NCBI RefSeq assembly: GCF_900102035.1
Contig: NZ_LT629689.1
Span: 5,986,501-6,050,500, forward strand
Direction of reading: 5' to 3'
DNA: 64,000 nucleotides
From: Pseudomonas extremaustralis
Lineage (GTDB): Bacteria > Pseudomonadota > Gammaproteobacteria > Pseudomonadales > Pseudomonadaceae
Position 1 is the stretch's first letter, and every line of letters starts with the position of its first letter. The notes beneath the pieces are model-generated. The model was not told the DNA's origin. It was given only the letters and a program-made list of their open reading frames with translations, and ran no database searches. Shown here in pieces: positions 7,591 to 15,976 of this stretch. A program made the position numbers and the translations under genes.

Positions 7591-8460
7591 ATGGATCAAG
7601 CAGAACTTTACATCGACGCGCTTGAGGTCGAGTGCAAACGTCTCCAGCAGCAACACATCGAGGGCGCGTCACTCAAGCCGCGCATCGCTGCCTGGGGGGT
7701 GGTCAAGGCTGGCAAAAGCTCTTTGCTCAATATGCTGAGCGGCCATATACAACAGGAGTATTTTGCCACCGGTGCAGTGCGCACCACCCGTATCAACCAG
7801 CAGCTTGAGCTTGAGCACTATGTGCTGGTCGATACACCGGGCCTGGGTATCGACCAGAGCGACAGCCGACAGGCCATGGAAGGGCTCGAAATCGCCGATA
7901 TCGTGCTGTTCGTTCACGCACCTCCTGGGGAGCTGGACGAGGAACAAGTCAACCTGCTGCTCAAACTGCGAGACGTCCACGGCGATGCCCTCGAACAGCG
8001 GCTGGTGTTCGTGTTCAGTCTACTGGACCTGGATCAGGACGGTGCGATGGCGCAGGTGCGTGAGCGCATTGAAGGCCAGGTGCTGCGTTGCCTGGGGTTC
8101 CAGCCGACGTGCTTTGAAGTCTCCAGCCGCCGTTATCAGCGCGGTGTCGAGTTGAGCCGCGAAGGGATGCAGGCCAAGAGCGGCATTCCTGGCCTGGCCC
8201 TGCACCTTGACCAAATGTCGAGCGAGATGGCCCCGTCACTCGCGGCGGCTCGCCAGCAGCGCCTGGTGGAGCGCCGTGAGGAATTGAGCGCAGCGCTCGA
8301 CCAGGCCATCGAGCAAGAGCAAGTACAGATCCAGAAACTCTGCGCGCCCTACGCCCGCACAGCCACCGCCTTTATCGAACTGATGAGCAGCGTTCAAAGC
8401 AGTTTTTCGGCCAAGACCGCCGAGATCCGCACTGCCCGCGAAAAGTTGAACAGCCTTTAA
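7591..8460 (+). CDS. Dynamin-type/HSR1-like small GTPase
   Basis: This 289-residue protein has a P-loop, GVVKAGKSSLLN (residues about 34-45), a switch II DTPGLGIDQ, and a degenerate G4 region (VFSLLDLDQD where NKxD is expected). The C-terminal third is helical and charged. The ATG at 7591 with AAGGAG nine to fourteen bases upstream is chosen over an open frame reaching back to 7411. A 136-bp gap precedes it, the longest in the operon, and might hold a second promoter. It is shorter than the two dynamin-like proteins downstream and lacks their long stalk region, so it may regulate or seed them. Confidence 0.8.
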   Translation: MDQAELYIDALEVECKRLQQQHIEGASLKPRIAAWGVVKAGKSSLLNMLSGHIQQEYFATGAVRTTRINQQLELEHYVLVDTPGLGIDQSDSRQAMEGLEIADIVLFVHAPPGELDEEQVNLLLKLRDVHGDALEQRLVFVFSLLDLDQDGAMAQVRERIEGQVLRCLGFQPTCFEVSSRRYQRGVELSREGMQAKSGIPGLALHLDQMSSEMAPSLAAARQQRLVERREELSAALDQAIEQEQVQIQKLCAPYARTATAFIELMSSVQSSFSAKTAEIRTAREKLNSL

Positions 8461-8476
8461 GTCAAGGAGACTTGCA

Positions 8477-9031
8477 ATGCCTCTACCCTGGTTGATTGGT
8501 GCCGCTGCGGTGGCCGCCGTGACAGCGATCGTTAAGGCGGTATCTGATGACAGCCCGTCTTCGAGCTCATCCAGCTCTTCAAGCTCTGGTGATGCCGAGC
8601 GCCGCAAGCAGGAACGTGCCGCCAAGCATGAACGAGAGCAGCAAGGCTTGAAGGATCGGATCTCGAACCTGGAAAAAGATCGCCGCGAGCAGTTGAAAGC
8701 GCAGCTCAATAGCGCCGCCCAAACCCTGGGTCAGCCTGTGAAGACAATGGCTCCGGCAAAGACGGCAACTCAGCTGGAGCAGGCCGTCGCCAGTACGCAA
8801 TCTTCGGGCTCTGCTTATGGCGATGCGATGAAGAACATTCTGCGCGCCGACTCGGCGTTCTCGGCTGTGAAATCCAAGCGCTTTTTGGTGCAGCTCAATG
8901 TGCTTGAAGCCCTGACCGCGCCGCTGACCACTCAGTCGTTGGAGCAGCAGGCCCAGGCGCAACTCCGGCAGTCAGCAGCGCGAATCAAGCGTCTGCAGCA
9001 ATTGAAAAACACCGTGGAGAAAATGGTATGA
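8477..9031 (+). CDS. Membrane-anchored, serine-run, coiled-coil protein
   Basis: This 184-residue protein begins with a hydrophobic helix (residues 4-22, PWLIGAAAVAAVTAIVKAV). A run of about eleven serines (residues 28-37 region) follows, then a long highly charged helix (residues 38-75) and a second helical part. The serine run is coded by mixed TCN and AGC codons, so it is not a simple DNA repeat. The plan is an anchor, a flexible linker and a coiled coil. It starts 16 bp after the GTPase and its stop overlaps the next ATG (ATGA). It is not recognised as a known family. Confidence 0.75.
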   Translation: MPLPWLIGAAAVAAVTAIVKAVSDDSPSSSSSSSSSSGDAERRKQERAAKHEREQQGLKDRISNLEKDRREQLKAQLNSAAQTLGQPVKTMAPAKTATQLEQAVASTQSSGSAYGDAMKNILRADSAFSAVKSKRFLVQLNVLEALTAPLTTQSLEQQAQAQLRQSAARIKRLQQLKNTVEKMV

Positions 9032-10791
9032 GTGCCGTAACTCGCGACGAATTGATGGGGGCATTCGAGCGACTGCAGGCCCAGTTTGAGCAGCAGAAAA
9101 GTGACATCCAAGACAAGGATCGTGCGTTCAATTTGCTGCGCCAGGAGTTTATCTCCAGCAACCTCGAACACACTGAGGCGTTACTTGGCTCCGTCAGCAC
9201 GGACAACCCGCTGCACGACCTGGCGCACGGTCTTTCAGAGCGTTTGGCGGACCAGTTCGCCGTGTGGCAAAAACAAGTCATGGCCCGTGCTAAGGGGGCG
9301 CGGTTTCGCGAGAACGTCAACGACTCGCTGCTGGTATTCGTCTACGGCAAGGTCAAGTCCGGCAAGAGCTCGCTGGGTAATTTCGTCGCCTGGGGCCATA
9401 GCGAGCCTACGGCTCAGTTGAAGGCGCAGGCGAAGGTTCAACCGGTGTACTTCTCCGCCGAGCAGACGGCGGTGGAGGGCGGCGACAAGCACAAAGAAGC
9501 CGAACACAACTTGCAGTTTCGCGTAGGCGCCACCGAAGCGACCAGCTCGATCCAGGGTTTTCGCTTGCCTGGCCTGACCTGGGTCGATTCGCCGGGATTG
9601 CATTCGGTGAACCGGGCCAATGGTGACCTGGCCCGCGAGTATGTCGAACACGCCGATTTGATCCTTTACACCATGAGTTCCCAGGCACCCGGCCGGGCCT
9701 CCGACATGGGCGAGATCGGCGAGCTGCTCGCCGACGAGAAGTCGTTGTTGGTGTTGCTGACTGGCAGCGATACCACTGATGAAGATGAGGATGACGACGG
9801 CAATCCGGTGTGCGAGATCATCATGAAGCCGGCCAGGGATCGGCAGGCACAAGTCGGTTATGTAAACGACGAGTTGCTGAGGCTGGACGACAATGCGCTG
9901 AAATACACACGCGTCGTACCCCTGTCGACACGCTTTGCTGAAACCCACCCGGACGACTTGGCGTCCAGCGGTGTGGACGATTTATTCCAGACCCTCAAGG
10001 CCATCTGTGACAGCGATGCACTGAAGCTGAAGCTGGCCACGCCGATGAAAAACCTGCGCAACGCCATCAAGGACACGGCGGCGGATCTGGTCCTGGTGGC
10101 AGACCTGGTCAACGGCTTCGAACAACAGATCCGCGAGCAGGGCAAGACGATCGAGCAGGAGGTGCGCAACCTGGGCCTGGCCGGCGCCGCGCAGATGTCC
10201 CGCTATGTCAACCAGCTGTTCGATGCCGGTTACGGCGCCAAGCTTGAAGGCAAGCTGCGTGACCAATTGGCACGTGTTCTGGGCGAGCGGGCGGATGACG
10301 CACTCAAGCATATCGGTAAGACGCAACAAGCGGGTTTGCGCCGGGCATTCGACGCGAGTCGCCTGAGCGCCTTGCCTGAATACCGCGAAGTCACGCAGGC
10401 CAAGGAATATCAGGTCGGCACTGAGTCAGGGACCAAGACGGCCTGGGCCACGGGCGGGAGCCTGCTGGGTGGCGCGTTGGGGTTTTTCGTGGGCGGAATA
10501 CCAGGCGCGCTGATCGGTGCATCCATCGGCAGTGCTTCCAGCCTTGCTGGGCGCAGTGCCAAGGCACGTTTTGAAACGCATCAGGTGGTGGTAGGCGACA
10601 ACCTGGAAGAACAGCGCCAGGCCGCCCTCGACGCATACGCCAACGCCGTGCCGGCCTTGCTGGCCGAACATGTCATGGGCCTGTACGAACCCGTGCGCGC
10701 CGGCATGCAACGCTATTGCGAGGAACTCGTCACCGAGATTGCCCGCTTGAATGACCGACTCGATTACCTCGTTGAGACTCAACAACCATGA
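9028..10791 (+). CDS. Bacterial dynamin-like GTPase 1
   Basis: This 587-residue protein has an N-terminal helix, then a GTPase domain with P-loop GKVKSGKSSLGN (residues about 111-122) and switch II DSPGLHSVN (residues about 188-196). A G4-like TGSD follows, with an unusual acidic insert (DEDEDDDG) directly after it. Long helices typical of a dynamin stalk come next, and a Gly-rich hydrophobic hairpin (about residues 476-505) that could act as a membrane paddle. It overlaps the genes on both sides by four bases. Together with the next gene it forms a non-identical tandem pair like Campylobacter DLP1/DLP2. Such proteins tubulate or fuse membranes. Confidence 0.85.
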   Translation: MSAVTRDELMGAFERLQAQFEQQKSDIQDKDRAFNLLRQEFISSNLEHTEALLGSVSTDNPLHDLAHGLSERLADQFAVWQKQVMARAKGARFRENVNDSLLVFVYGKVKSGKSSLGNFVAWGHSEPTAQLKAQAKVQPVYFSAEQTAVEGGDKHKEAEHNLQFRVGATEATSSIQGFRLPGLTWVDSPGLHSVNRANGDLAREYVEHADLILYTMSSQAPGRASDMGEIGELLADEKSLLVLLTGSDTTDEDEDDDGNPVCEIIMKPARDRQAQVGYVNDELLRLDDNALKYTRVVPLSTRFAETHPDDLASSGVDDLFQTLKAICDSDALKLKLATPMKNLRNAIKDTAADLVLVADLVNGFEQQIREQGKTIEQEVRNLGLAGAAQMSRYVNQLFDAGYGAKLEGKLRDQLARVLGERADDALKHIGKTQQAGLRRAFDASRLSALPEYREVTQAKEYQVGTESGTKTAWATGGSLLGGALGFFVGGIPGALIGASIGSASSLAGRSAKARFETHQVVVGDNLEEQRQAALDAYANAVPALLAEHVMGLYEPVRAGMQRYCEELVTEIARLNDRLDYLVETQQP

Positions 10792-12431
10792 CTGAGCAGC
10801 CCCCGATGTCCCACGTCCTGTCGCTCTACAATGACGTGGACGAACTGTGCGCCGTGTACAACCCCCAGGCAGTGCCGGCCATCCGCAAGATGGTCGCGGC
10901 CAGAAAGGCCAGCGCCGCGGCGACCATCATGGTTTACGGTGTTTACAACGCCGGTAAAAGCACATTGATCAATGCGTTGCTGGGCGCTGAACTAGCGCAG
11001 GTTGCCGATACGCCGGAGACCTACAGCATCCAGGGCTACCGCTGGGGCGATTTTGAGATCCTCGATACGCCGGGTATCGATGCGCCGCAGGCCCACCAGC
11101 AGGTAACACGCGAGCAGCTGTATGGCGCCGACGTGGTGATCTTTGTGGTCAACCCGCTGGGCGTGGTCGAAGAAGAAGCCACACTGTCGGCGCTGCTGGA
11201 ATTGGTCGAACGCAACAAACAGATCTTCCTGGTGTTGAACCGCAAGAACCCGCTGGAGCCGCTGGAAGCCGAGCGGATCAAGGACCAACTGCGCGAGCGC
11301 CTCCAGCAAATGGCTCAGGCGCGGGGGCTTGCGTCCGTGTTGCAGGCCATTCCGATCCTGGAGGTCAACGCCCGCTCGGCGCTCAAGGCCAAACTTGAGC
11401 GCAAGGCTAACCTGCTGCAGAACTCGGGCTTTCCCAAGTTCGAGAGTGAGCTCAACCACTTCTTCGCCTCGATAGAGCAGCGTCAGATCCTTGCCGGTGT
11501 GGCCACCGAACTGAGCGGTTTTCTGGGTGAAACGCTGGCGCTGCTGGACCAGCAGCGCGACCAGGCCTCCAGCGCTCGCATCGATGCTTTCTACGCGCAA
11601 ATCGCGCGGCGTGAGATAGACCTGCGCTCGCTGCTCAAAGCCTTGGTACAAGGCAAGTCGTCAGCCGTGGCCAAGGGCGCGATGATGGCGATGCACCAGG
11701 ACGCCGAGGGCGCCCAAGCCAAAATCGACGAGCTTATCCGGCGTGCCAACGAACAGGTGTGTGGCGAGCTGGACGATGAGCTCAAGCGTCTGGCGCTGGA
11801 TGCCGCGCAACTGCTCGAAGATATGATTGGCCAGATCCGTATGCAGCACGCCGACATGCCGTCGACAGGTGCATTGAACATCCCCGGTGTTTCAGTGGAT
11901 CAACCCTGCGCAGAGACAGGCTCGGCCATTGATATGAGTTTGTTGGAGGCAAGTGTGCGCCAGGCAGGCGGCGCCCTGAAGGCCGAGCACGTGGTTACGG
12001 CGATGAAGTTGGGCAAGGAGTGGTTGCCCACCCTATTCAAGGGCATTGGCCCGGTAACCATGGGCAAAGTCGCGGAGCAGGTGGTCGGCAAGGTGCTACC
12101 TGTCATCGGTGTCGTCTACCAGGTCGGCAAATTGATTTATGACGCTGTTGCCGGCGACCCGGAGCAGCAACGCCTCGAAGAGCAGGCTCGCCAGGAGCAG
12201 CAGGCGCGCGAGCGGCGCGACCAGGCGATCACGAGCCTGGGCGACGACATCGCCTGGGAGTTTTCGCGGGCACTGACCGAGGTGGTGGACACTAACATCA
12301 AAAGCAACTTTGCGCTGGTCAACGACAAGCTCAAGGCCTTGCGCGGCAGCCTCAACCAGACGGAGCGCAAGCTCAGCGAAGATCGCGAACTGCTGGTGCA
12401 GTGCCAGGTCACCCTGGACACCTATGTCTGA
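10788..12431 (+). CDS. Bacterial dynamin-like GTPase 2
   Basis: This 547-residue protein has the classic dynamin P-loop GVYNAGKSTLINALLG (residues about 48-63), a switch II DTPGIDAPQ and a G4-like NRKN. A helical stalk follows, a hydrophobic Gly-rich segment near residues 418-455 and a charged coiled-coil end (EEQARQEQQARERRD). It overlaps the preceding dynamin-like gene by four bases and the next gene by eight. It is not a duplicate of its neighbour, as the sequences are very different. A heterotypic complex on the inner membrane is the expected arrangement. Confidence 0.85.
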   Translation: MTEQPPMSHVLSLYNDVDELCAVYNPQAVPAIRKMVAARKASAAATIMVYGVYNAGKSTLINALLGAELAQVADTPETYSIQGYRWGDFEILDTPGIDAPQAHQQVTREQLYGADVVIFVVNPLGVVEEEATLSALLELVERNKQIFLVLNRKNPLEPLEAERIKDQLRERLQQMAQARGLASVLQAIPILEVNARSALKAKLERKANLLQNSGFPKFESELNHFFASIEQRQILAGVATELSGFLGETLALLDQQRDQASSARIDAFYAQIARREIDLRSLLKALVQGKSSAVAKGAMMAMHQDAEGAQAKIDELIRRANEQVCGELDDELKRLALDAAQLLEDMIGQIRMQHADMPSTGALNIPGVSVDQPCAETGSAIDMSLLEASVRQAGGALKAEHVVTAMKLGKEWLPTLFKGIGPVTMGKVAEQVVGKVLPVIGVVYQVGKLIYDAVAGDPEQQRLEEQARQEQQARERRDQAITSLGDDIAWEFSRALTEVVDTNIKSNFALVNDKLKALRGSLNQTERKLSEDRELLVQCQVTLDTYV

Positions 12432-12693
12432 ACACCGCCAGGCATTCCCCTGCAACCGCTGCATGCAATGCTGTAAGCGTGTCCATCTGCTGCCGCAAAC
12501 AGCTGGGATGGACCGGGGGGACGGGGTATGCAGGCATCTGGATGAAACCGATGGTCGCTGCCGTATCTACGCCAACCGGCCGGATATCTGCCGCGTGGAT
12601 CGGCAATACGAACTGAATTATCAACGGACGATGACGTGGGATGCGTTCGTCGAAATAAACGCAGCGGCCTGCAAGCAGTTGCAAACGATGTGA
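12424..12693 (+). CDS. YkgJ-type cysteine-cluster protein
   Basis: This 89-residue protein has the CNRCMQCC motif near its start and later VCRHLDETDGRCRIYANRPD with further cysteines, the pattern of the YkgJ/UPF0153 family, which is thought to bind zinc or an Fe-S cluster. The ATG at 12424 lies inside the end of the dynamin-like gene, so translation is coupled. Members of this family usually occur alone. Finding one inside a GTPase operon suggests it senses metal or redox state, or modifies a partner. That is inference. Confidence 0.8.
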   Translation: MSEHRQAFPCNRCMQCCKRVHLLPQTAGMDRGDGVCRHLDETDGRCRIYANRPDICRVDRQYELNYQRTMTWDAFVEINAAACKQLQTM

Positions 12694-12727
12694 TGTGTTA
12701 ATCATTTCAATATTTAAGGAGGCTGTA

Positions 12728-13846
12728 ATGGTGGAAGTAGCTGATCGGCAACAGGACGCGATTGATGATGTAATTCGTGACGCCGTGCGGGGTTCCGGCA
12801 AGGTCAATATCGTTGTCGCAGGCAAGACGGGCGTGGGCAAAAGCACCCTGATCAACACGGTGTTCCGTGGGCAGTTAGCCAAGACCGGCTCTGGCACCCC
12901 GGTGACGCAGCAGATCGAAGAGATCACTAAGGAAGGTCATCCCATCACGATCATCGACAGCAAAGGTCTGGAGTTGAAAGACTACGCGACCATTCTTAAG
13001 GATCTGGAGAACTTCTTTGAAGAGCGTGCGAAGCATCACGATGAAAACAAGCACATCCATGCGGCATGGATTTGCATTCAGGAAGGCGGTGATCGCATTG
13101 AACAGGCGGAAATCGACCTCTGCCGTGTACTGAACGATCAACACATTCCAGTGGTGGCGGTTGTCACTAAAAGCATGTTCGCCAAGGACGTTGACTTTCA
13201 CCTTGAGGTCAAAAAGCTGTTGCCCGGTGCTTCAGCTGTAGTACGGGTGCGCGCAGAAGCGCAGGAGATCGAGGACGACGAAGGCAACGTCCTCAAGTTC
13301 GGGGTCAAAGGCATTGACGAGCTGATCTATGAGTCAGCTAGGATGATCCCCGAAGCAAAAAAGCGTGCATTCGCGAATGCATTGAGCTCGCGGCATCAAT
13401 CTTCCATGAAAATAAAAATCGAGCAGGCTGAAAAGGAAGTGCTGATCGCCAGCGGCCTGGCTGCGGCGGCCGGCGCCGCACCGATTCCATTTTCAGACTC
13501 GTTCGTGTTGGTGCCGATTCAGGCCGGGATGCTGGCCAAGATTGGCGTTACGTTTGGTATGGAAGTCAGCACCAGTGCACTGACCACCCTGGTGGCATCG
13601 GCGCTGGGTTCGAGTGCGGCGAGCTTGTTAGGGCGGGCGGTGGTGACTGGTTTGCTTAAGATGATTCCAGGTGTGGGAAGTGCGGTAGGCGGCACTATTG
13701 CCGCAACAACGGCAGCCACACTGACGAAAGGTTTGGGCGCGGCCTACATCTCGGTGTTGACGGATTTCTGCAATAACAATCCGGGCAAGGAACTTAATAT
13801 CAGTTTGATCGGTGATGAGTTGAAGAGAAAACTCTCATTCGAGTAG
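12728..13846 (+). CDS. GTPase with C-terminal DUF697-like membrane domain
   Basis: This 372-residue protein has a P-loop VAGKTGVGKSTLIN (residues about 33-46), a switch II IIDSKGLE in place of DTPG, and G4 VVTKSM. After a charged linker comes an Ala/Gly-rich hydrophobic C-terminal domain (about residues 245-350), which resembles DUF697 and has two to three likely membrane segments. A strong TAAGGAGG lies seven bases before the ATG at 12728. It is the last gene of the operon. It belongs to the Era/YfjP-like side of the family, not to the dynamins. Confidence 0.8.
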   Translation: MVEVADRQQDAIDDVIRDAVRGSGKVNIVVAGKTGVGKSTLINTVFRGQLAKTGSGTPVTQQIEEITKEGHPITIIDSKGLELKDYATILKDLENFFEERAKHHDENKHIHAAWICIQEGGDRIEQAEIDLCRVLNDQHIPVVAVVTKSMFAKDVDFHLEVKKLLPGASAVVRVRAEAQEIEDDEGNVLKFGVKGIDELIYESARMIPEAKKRAFANALSSRHQSSMKIKIEQAEKEVLIASGLAAAAGAAPIPFSDSFVLVPIQAGMLAKIGVTFGMEVSTSALTTLVASALGSSAASLLGRAVVTGLLKMIPGVGSAVGGTIAATTAATLTKGLGAAYISVLTDFCNNNPGKELNISLIGDELKRKLSFE

Positions 13847-13860
13847 TGTGCGACCTCTAT

Positions 13861-13890
13861 GTTGACCTGTCAGGGATCTGACAGGTCAAC
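13861..13890. terminator. Perfect 13-bp inverted repeat after the GTPase operon
   Basis: GTTGACCTGTCAG at 13861-13873 and its exact complement at 13878-13890 enclose a four-base loop (GGAT), 14 bp after the operon's last stop codon. Position favours a transcription end. There is no T-run on either side, so it may instead be a 3' stabiliser or a protein site. Confidence 0.5.
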
Positions 13891-14039
13891 AATAGGCTCC
13901 GGAGTTTCAAAACTAATACATTCTCTAAGATAATGCTTTCGGAAGAACATGGTGTTTTCTGAAATGGCGGATGGCTCAGGTTCAATGGCGTTATCTCTGA
14001 CCGAGAAGCATTGGATTTTCTCCGCCACTGAGCCGTGGA
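13891..14039. other. Intergenic stretch with interleaved inverted repeats
   Basis: There is no gene here. Three pairs of complementary segments are interleaved: AATGCTTTCGG (13932) with CCGAGAAGCATT (14001), GGCGGA (13966) with TCCGCC (14021), and GGCTCAG (13973) with CTGAGCC (14028). The order A-B-C-A'-B'-C' is what a pseudoknot would need. It lies between the converging GTPase operon and integrase. Confidence 0.35.
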
Positions 14040-15296
14040 TCAGCGTATTGACACGACTTTTCTGTCTCTGCTTTCTTTGATAGCTGCCACCGACAGGCTA
14101 CCAGTGGCCGCCTCTTGGATGTGCTCACTCCACCAGGCCATCATCGGGCGACGTCGCTCGATGTAGTCGGCGCGGTTGTACGCGCTGCGTACCTCATCTT
14201 TATCGACGTGGGCTAGCGCAACCTCGATTAACTCGGGATCCCAACCGTGTTCATTGAGGATGGTGCTCGCCATTGACCGCATGCCGTGACTTACCAGGCG
14301 CCCCTCGAAACCCATACGTTTCAGTGCCATGTTGGCGGTCTGGCTGTTGCAGTGGGTGCGAGGATCTCGGTCTGCAGGGAAAACGTACTCCCGATGTCCA
14401 CTGTAGGGCTTGATCGCTTCCAAGAGTGCCAAAGCTTGATTAGTGAGCGGAATGATGTGTATCCGACGTTTCTTCATGCGCTCCGCGGGTATCGTCCAGA
14501 TCTTCTTTTCAAAGTCGATATCAGCCCAGCGGGAAGTGGCAGCCTCGGCTGGCCGAGTCATGGTGTGAAGTTGCCACTCAATTAGGCAGCGCGTAGTTCT
14601 TTTTATGCTGGCGTTGGCAATTGCCACCATGAGCTCTTTCAGCTCGTCGGGAGGAAGGGCCGCCATGTTTTTCTTTTTTGGCTTTTTGAAGACGGAGCGG
14701 ATCCCACTGAGCGGGTTCGCGTGAATCAACCCTGAGTTGACGCCGTAGGTCATGATTTCATTAAGGCGTTGTGTCAGACGTTTAACGGTTTCGAGGCTGC
14801 CCTTCGTCTCTAGCGGGCGAAGCAAATTTATGACTTTAGGGGCAGTGATAGCAGATATTGGGGTGGTGGCCAGATCAGGGAAAACATGCAGCGTAAGAGA
14901 GCGCCAAATATCCTCGGCGTACGTTGGGGTGACTGAATCCTTTTTGAGTTCGAACCACGCTGTCGAGATATTTTCGAAAGTGTGTTCCGTGGCTGCTTTT
15001 TTCGCGTGCCGCTCGGCGTCGCGTTTCTCTTTAGGGTCCAGCCCCTGGGCGACGAGCTCTCTCGCTTCCACCGTTCTCTTGCGTGCTTGAGCCAGGCTTA
15101 CCTCAGGAAAGGTGCCCAATCCCATATTTATCCGCTTTTTGGTCACGGGTTGGATGTAGTTGAAATTCCATAGCTTTGAGCCATTGATTCTCACTCGCAT
15201 CTGAAGGCCATTGCCGTCGGTGAGTATGTAGTCCTTTTCCTTTGGCTTCGCGGCTTTGACTTTTATGTCCGAAAGGCGCGTGGCTTGGGCCCCCAT
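14040..15296 (-). CDS. int: P4-type tyrosine integrase of the ssrA island
   Basis: This 418-residue protein has an N-terminal DUF4102-like arm-binding domain (LTDGNGLQMRVR), a core-binding domain and a catalytic domain. Catalytic residues can be read as Arg in TRPAEAA, His-x-x-Arg in HGMRSMAST, His in LAHVDK and Tyr in the RSAYNRADY region. It cuts and joins DNA at the att site. Its start is 185 bp from the tmRNA 3' end and it reads away from ssrA. The start lacks a good ribosome site, and a copy of the repeated TGGAATAC motif lies directly upstream, which suggests low or self-regulated expression. Confidence 0.9.
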   Translation of the reverse strand: MGAQATRLSDIKVKAAKPKEKDYILTDGNGLQMRVRINGSKLWNFNYIQPVTKKRINMGLGTFPEVSLAQARKRTVEARELVAQGLDPKEKRDAERHAKKAATEHTFENISTAWFELKKDSVTPTYAEDIWRSLTLHVFPDLATTPISAITAPKVINLLRPLETKGSLETVKRLTQRLNEIMTYGVNSGLIHANPLSGIRSVFKKPKKKNMAALPPDELKELMVAIANASIKRTTRCLIEWQLHTMTRPAEAATSRWADIDFEKKIWTIPAERMKKRRIHIIPLTNQALALLEAIKPYSGHREYVFPADRDPRTHCNSQTANMALKRMGFEGRLVSHGMRSMASTILNEHGWDPELIEVALAHVDKDEVRSAYNRADYIERRRPMMAWWSEHIQEAATGSLSVAAIKESRDRKVVSIR

Positions 15297-15299
15297 GGT

Positions 15300-15366
15300 G
15301 TATTCCAGTGCTGTTTATGTATTCCAAAAAATAGCAGGTGAGGGCTTGGAATACCACTTGGAATAC
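15300..15366. repeat. Four copies of TGGAATAC in the int promoter (candidate integrase arm sites)
   Basis: GTATTCCA occurs at 15300-15307 and 15319-15326, and its complement TGGAATAC at 15347-15354 and 15359-15366. The last two extend to CTTGGAATAC and are 12 bp apart. Two inverted pairs of a short motif between an integrase start and its att site are typical of arm-type integrase sites, and would also let Int repress its own promoter. The function is inferred. Confidence 0.55.
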
Positions 15367-15443
15367 ACGAAATCGTAGATGGTCACGGATGCTAGTGGAC
15401 GCTCGTGGACTCTAAACCCCTGTATTTGCTGGATTTCAGGCAC

Positions 15444-15469
15444 AAAAAAAGACGTCCGTGGACGTCTTT
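15444..15469 (-). terminator. ssrA-side intrinsic terminator
   Basis: Read on the minus strand, AAAGACGTC and GACGTCTTT pair around a four-base loop and are followed by a run of seven T. It lies 12 bp beyond the tmRNA 3' end, as expected for termination of the ssrA precursor. Confidence 0.7.
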
Positions 15470-15480
15470 AGATGATGAAG

Positions 15481-15874
15481 TGGTGGAGCCGGGGGGATTT
15501 GAACCCCCGTCCGCCAGTACTCCGCTGTCGGTACTACATGCGTAGCCGTGTCTATTAAGTTAACCCTCAGCGACCCGACGGGCAGGGTGCTTTGGGCGAG
15601 TTGTGTAAGTTTTAGCCGATTCGTCCACAACATACTGCACGGCGATTCTGTTCTATATGACAATCACTTTGGGTTTACAGACATCCCCTGATGATTGCTG
15701 GACCCGAAGGTACCAGGAGGGAAGGGCTAAGGCTGCTTACGCAGCGAGAGCGTATTCCCCGTAGGTTTCGTCATTGGCAACTATAGAAAGTTGCAACAGT
15801 GGATTTACGAGTTCTGTTACCAACTCGGCATGCACCTAAAGTTTCGCGACCGGCGTCGAATCCTAAACGGCCCC
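15481..15874 (-). ncRNA. ssrA: tmRNA
   Basis: The 5' end (GGGGCCGTTTAGGATTCGAC read from 15874) and the 3' end (TCAAATCCCCCCGGCTCCACC, ending A at 15481) form the tRNA-like half. The tag reading frame at 15778-15737 codes ANDETYGEYALAA followed by TAA. tmRNA with SmpB rescues stalled ribosomes and tags the broken protein for proteolysis. The 394-nt length fits. The 3' end is complete, so island integration kept ssrA functional. smpB is 6 kb away at 22083. Confidence 0.97.
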
Positions 15875-15976
15875 GTGCTTGTAACTCGTTGTTTCATAGT
15901 GAGTGACAAGCCTGTGCAGTGTACGCCAAACGCTCACGGAAGGCCAACCCGAAGGTTGGCGTTGCATGACGGCAGG

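Larger units (their letters stand above)
1..15480. mobile_element. Genomic island inserted at the 3' end of ssrA (one end only in the window)
   Basis: All genes from the left edge to the integrase are accessory in type: a nuclease, WYL regulators, a HEPN protein, GTPases and many small proteins. The tyrosine integrase (14040-15296) starts 185 bp from the tmRNA 3' end at 15481, the usual geometry for elements that integrate in ssrA. The right junction is therefore at or within the ssrA 3' segment near 15481. The left junction, expected to carry a second copy of that segment, is not in the window, so the full size is unknown. Housekeeping genes resume immediately beyond ssrA. Confidence 0.8.

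Noticed and set aside
8559..8595. Serine run as a slippage-prone repeat
   Set aside because: The codons are mixed, so the DNA is not a simple tandem repeat.
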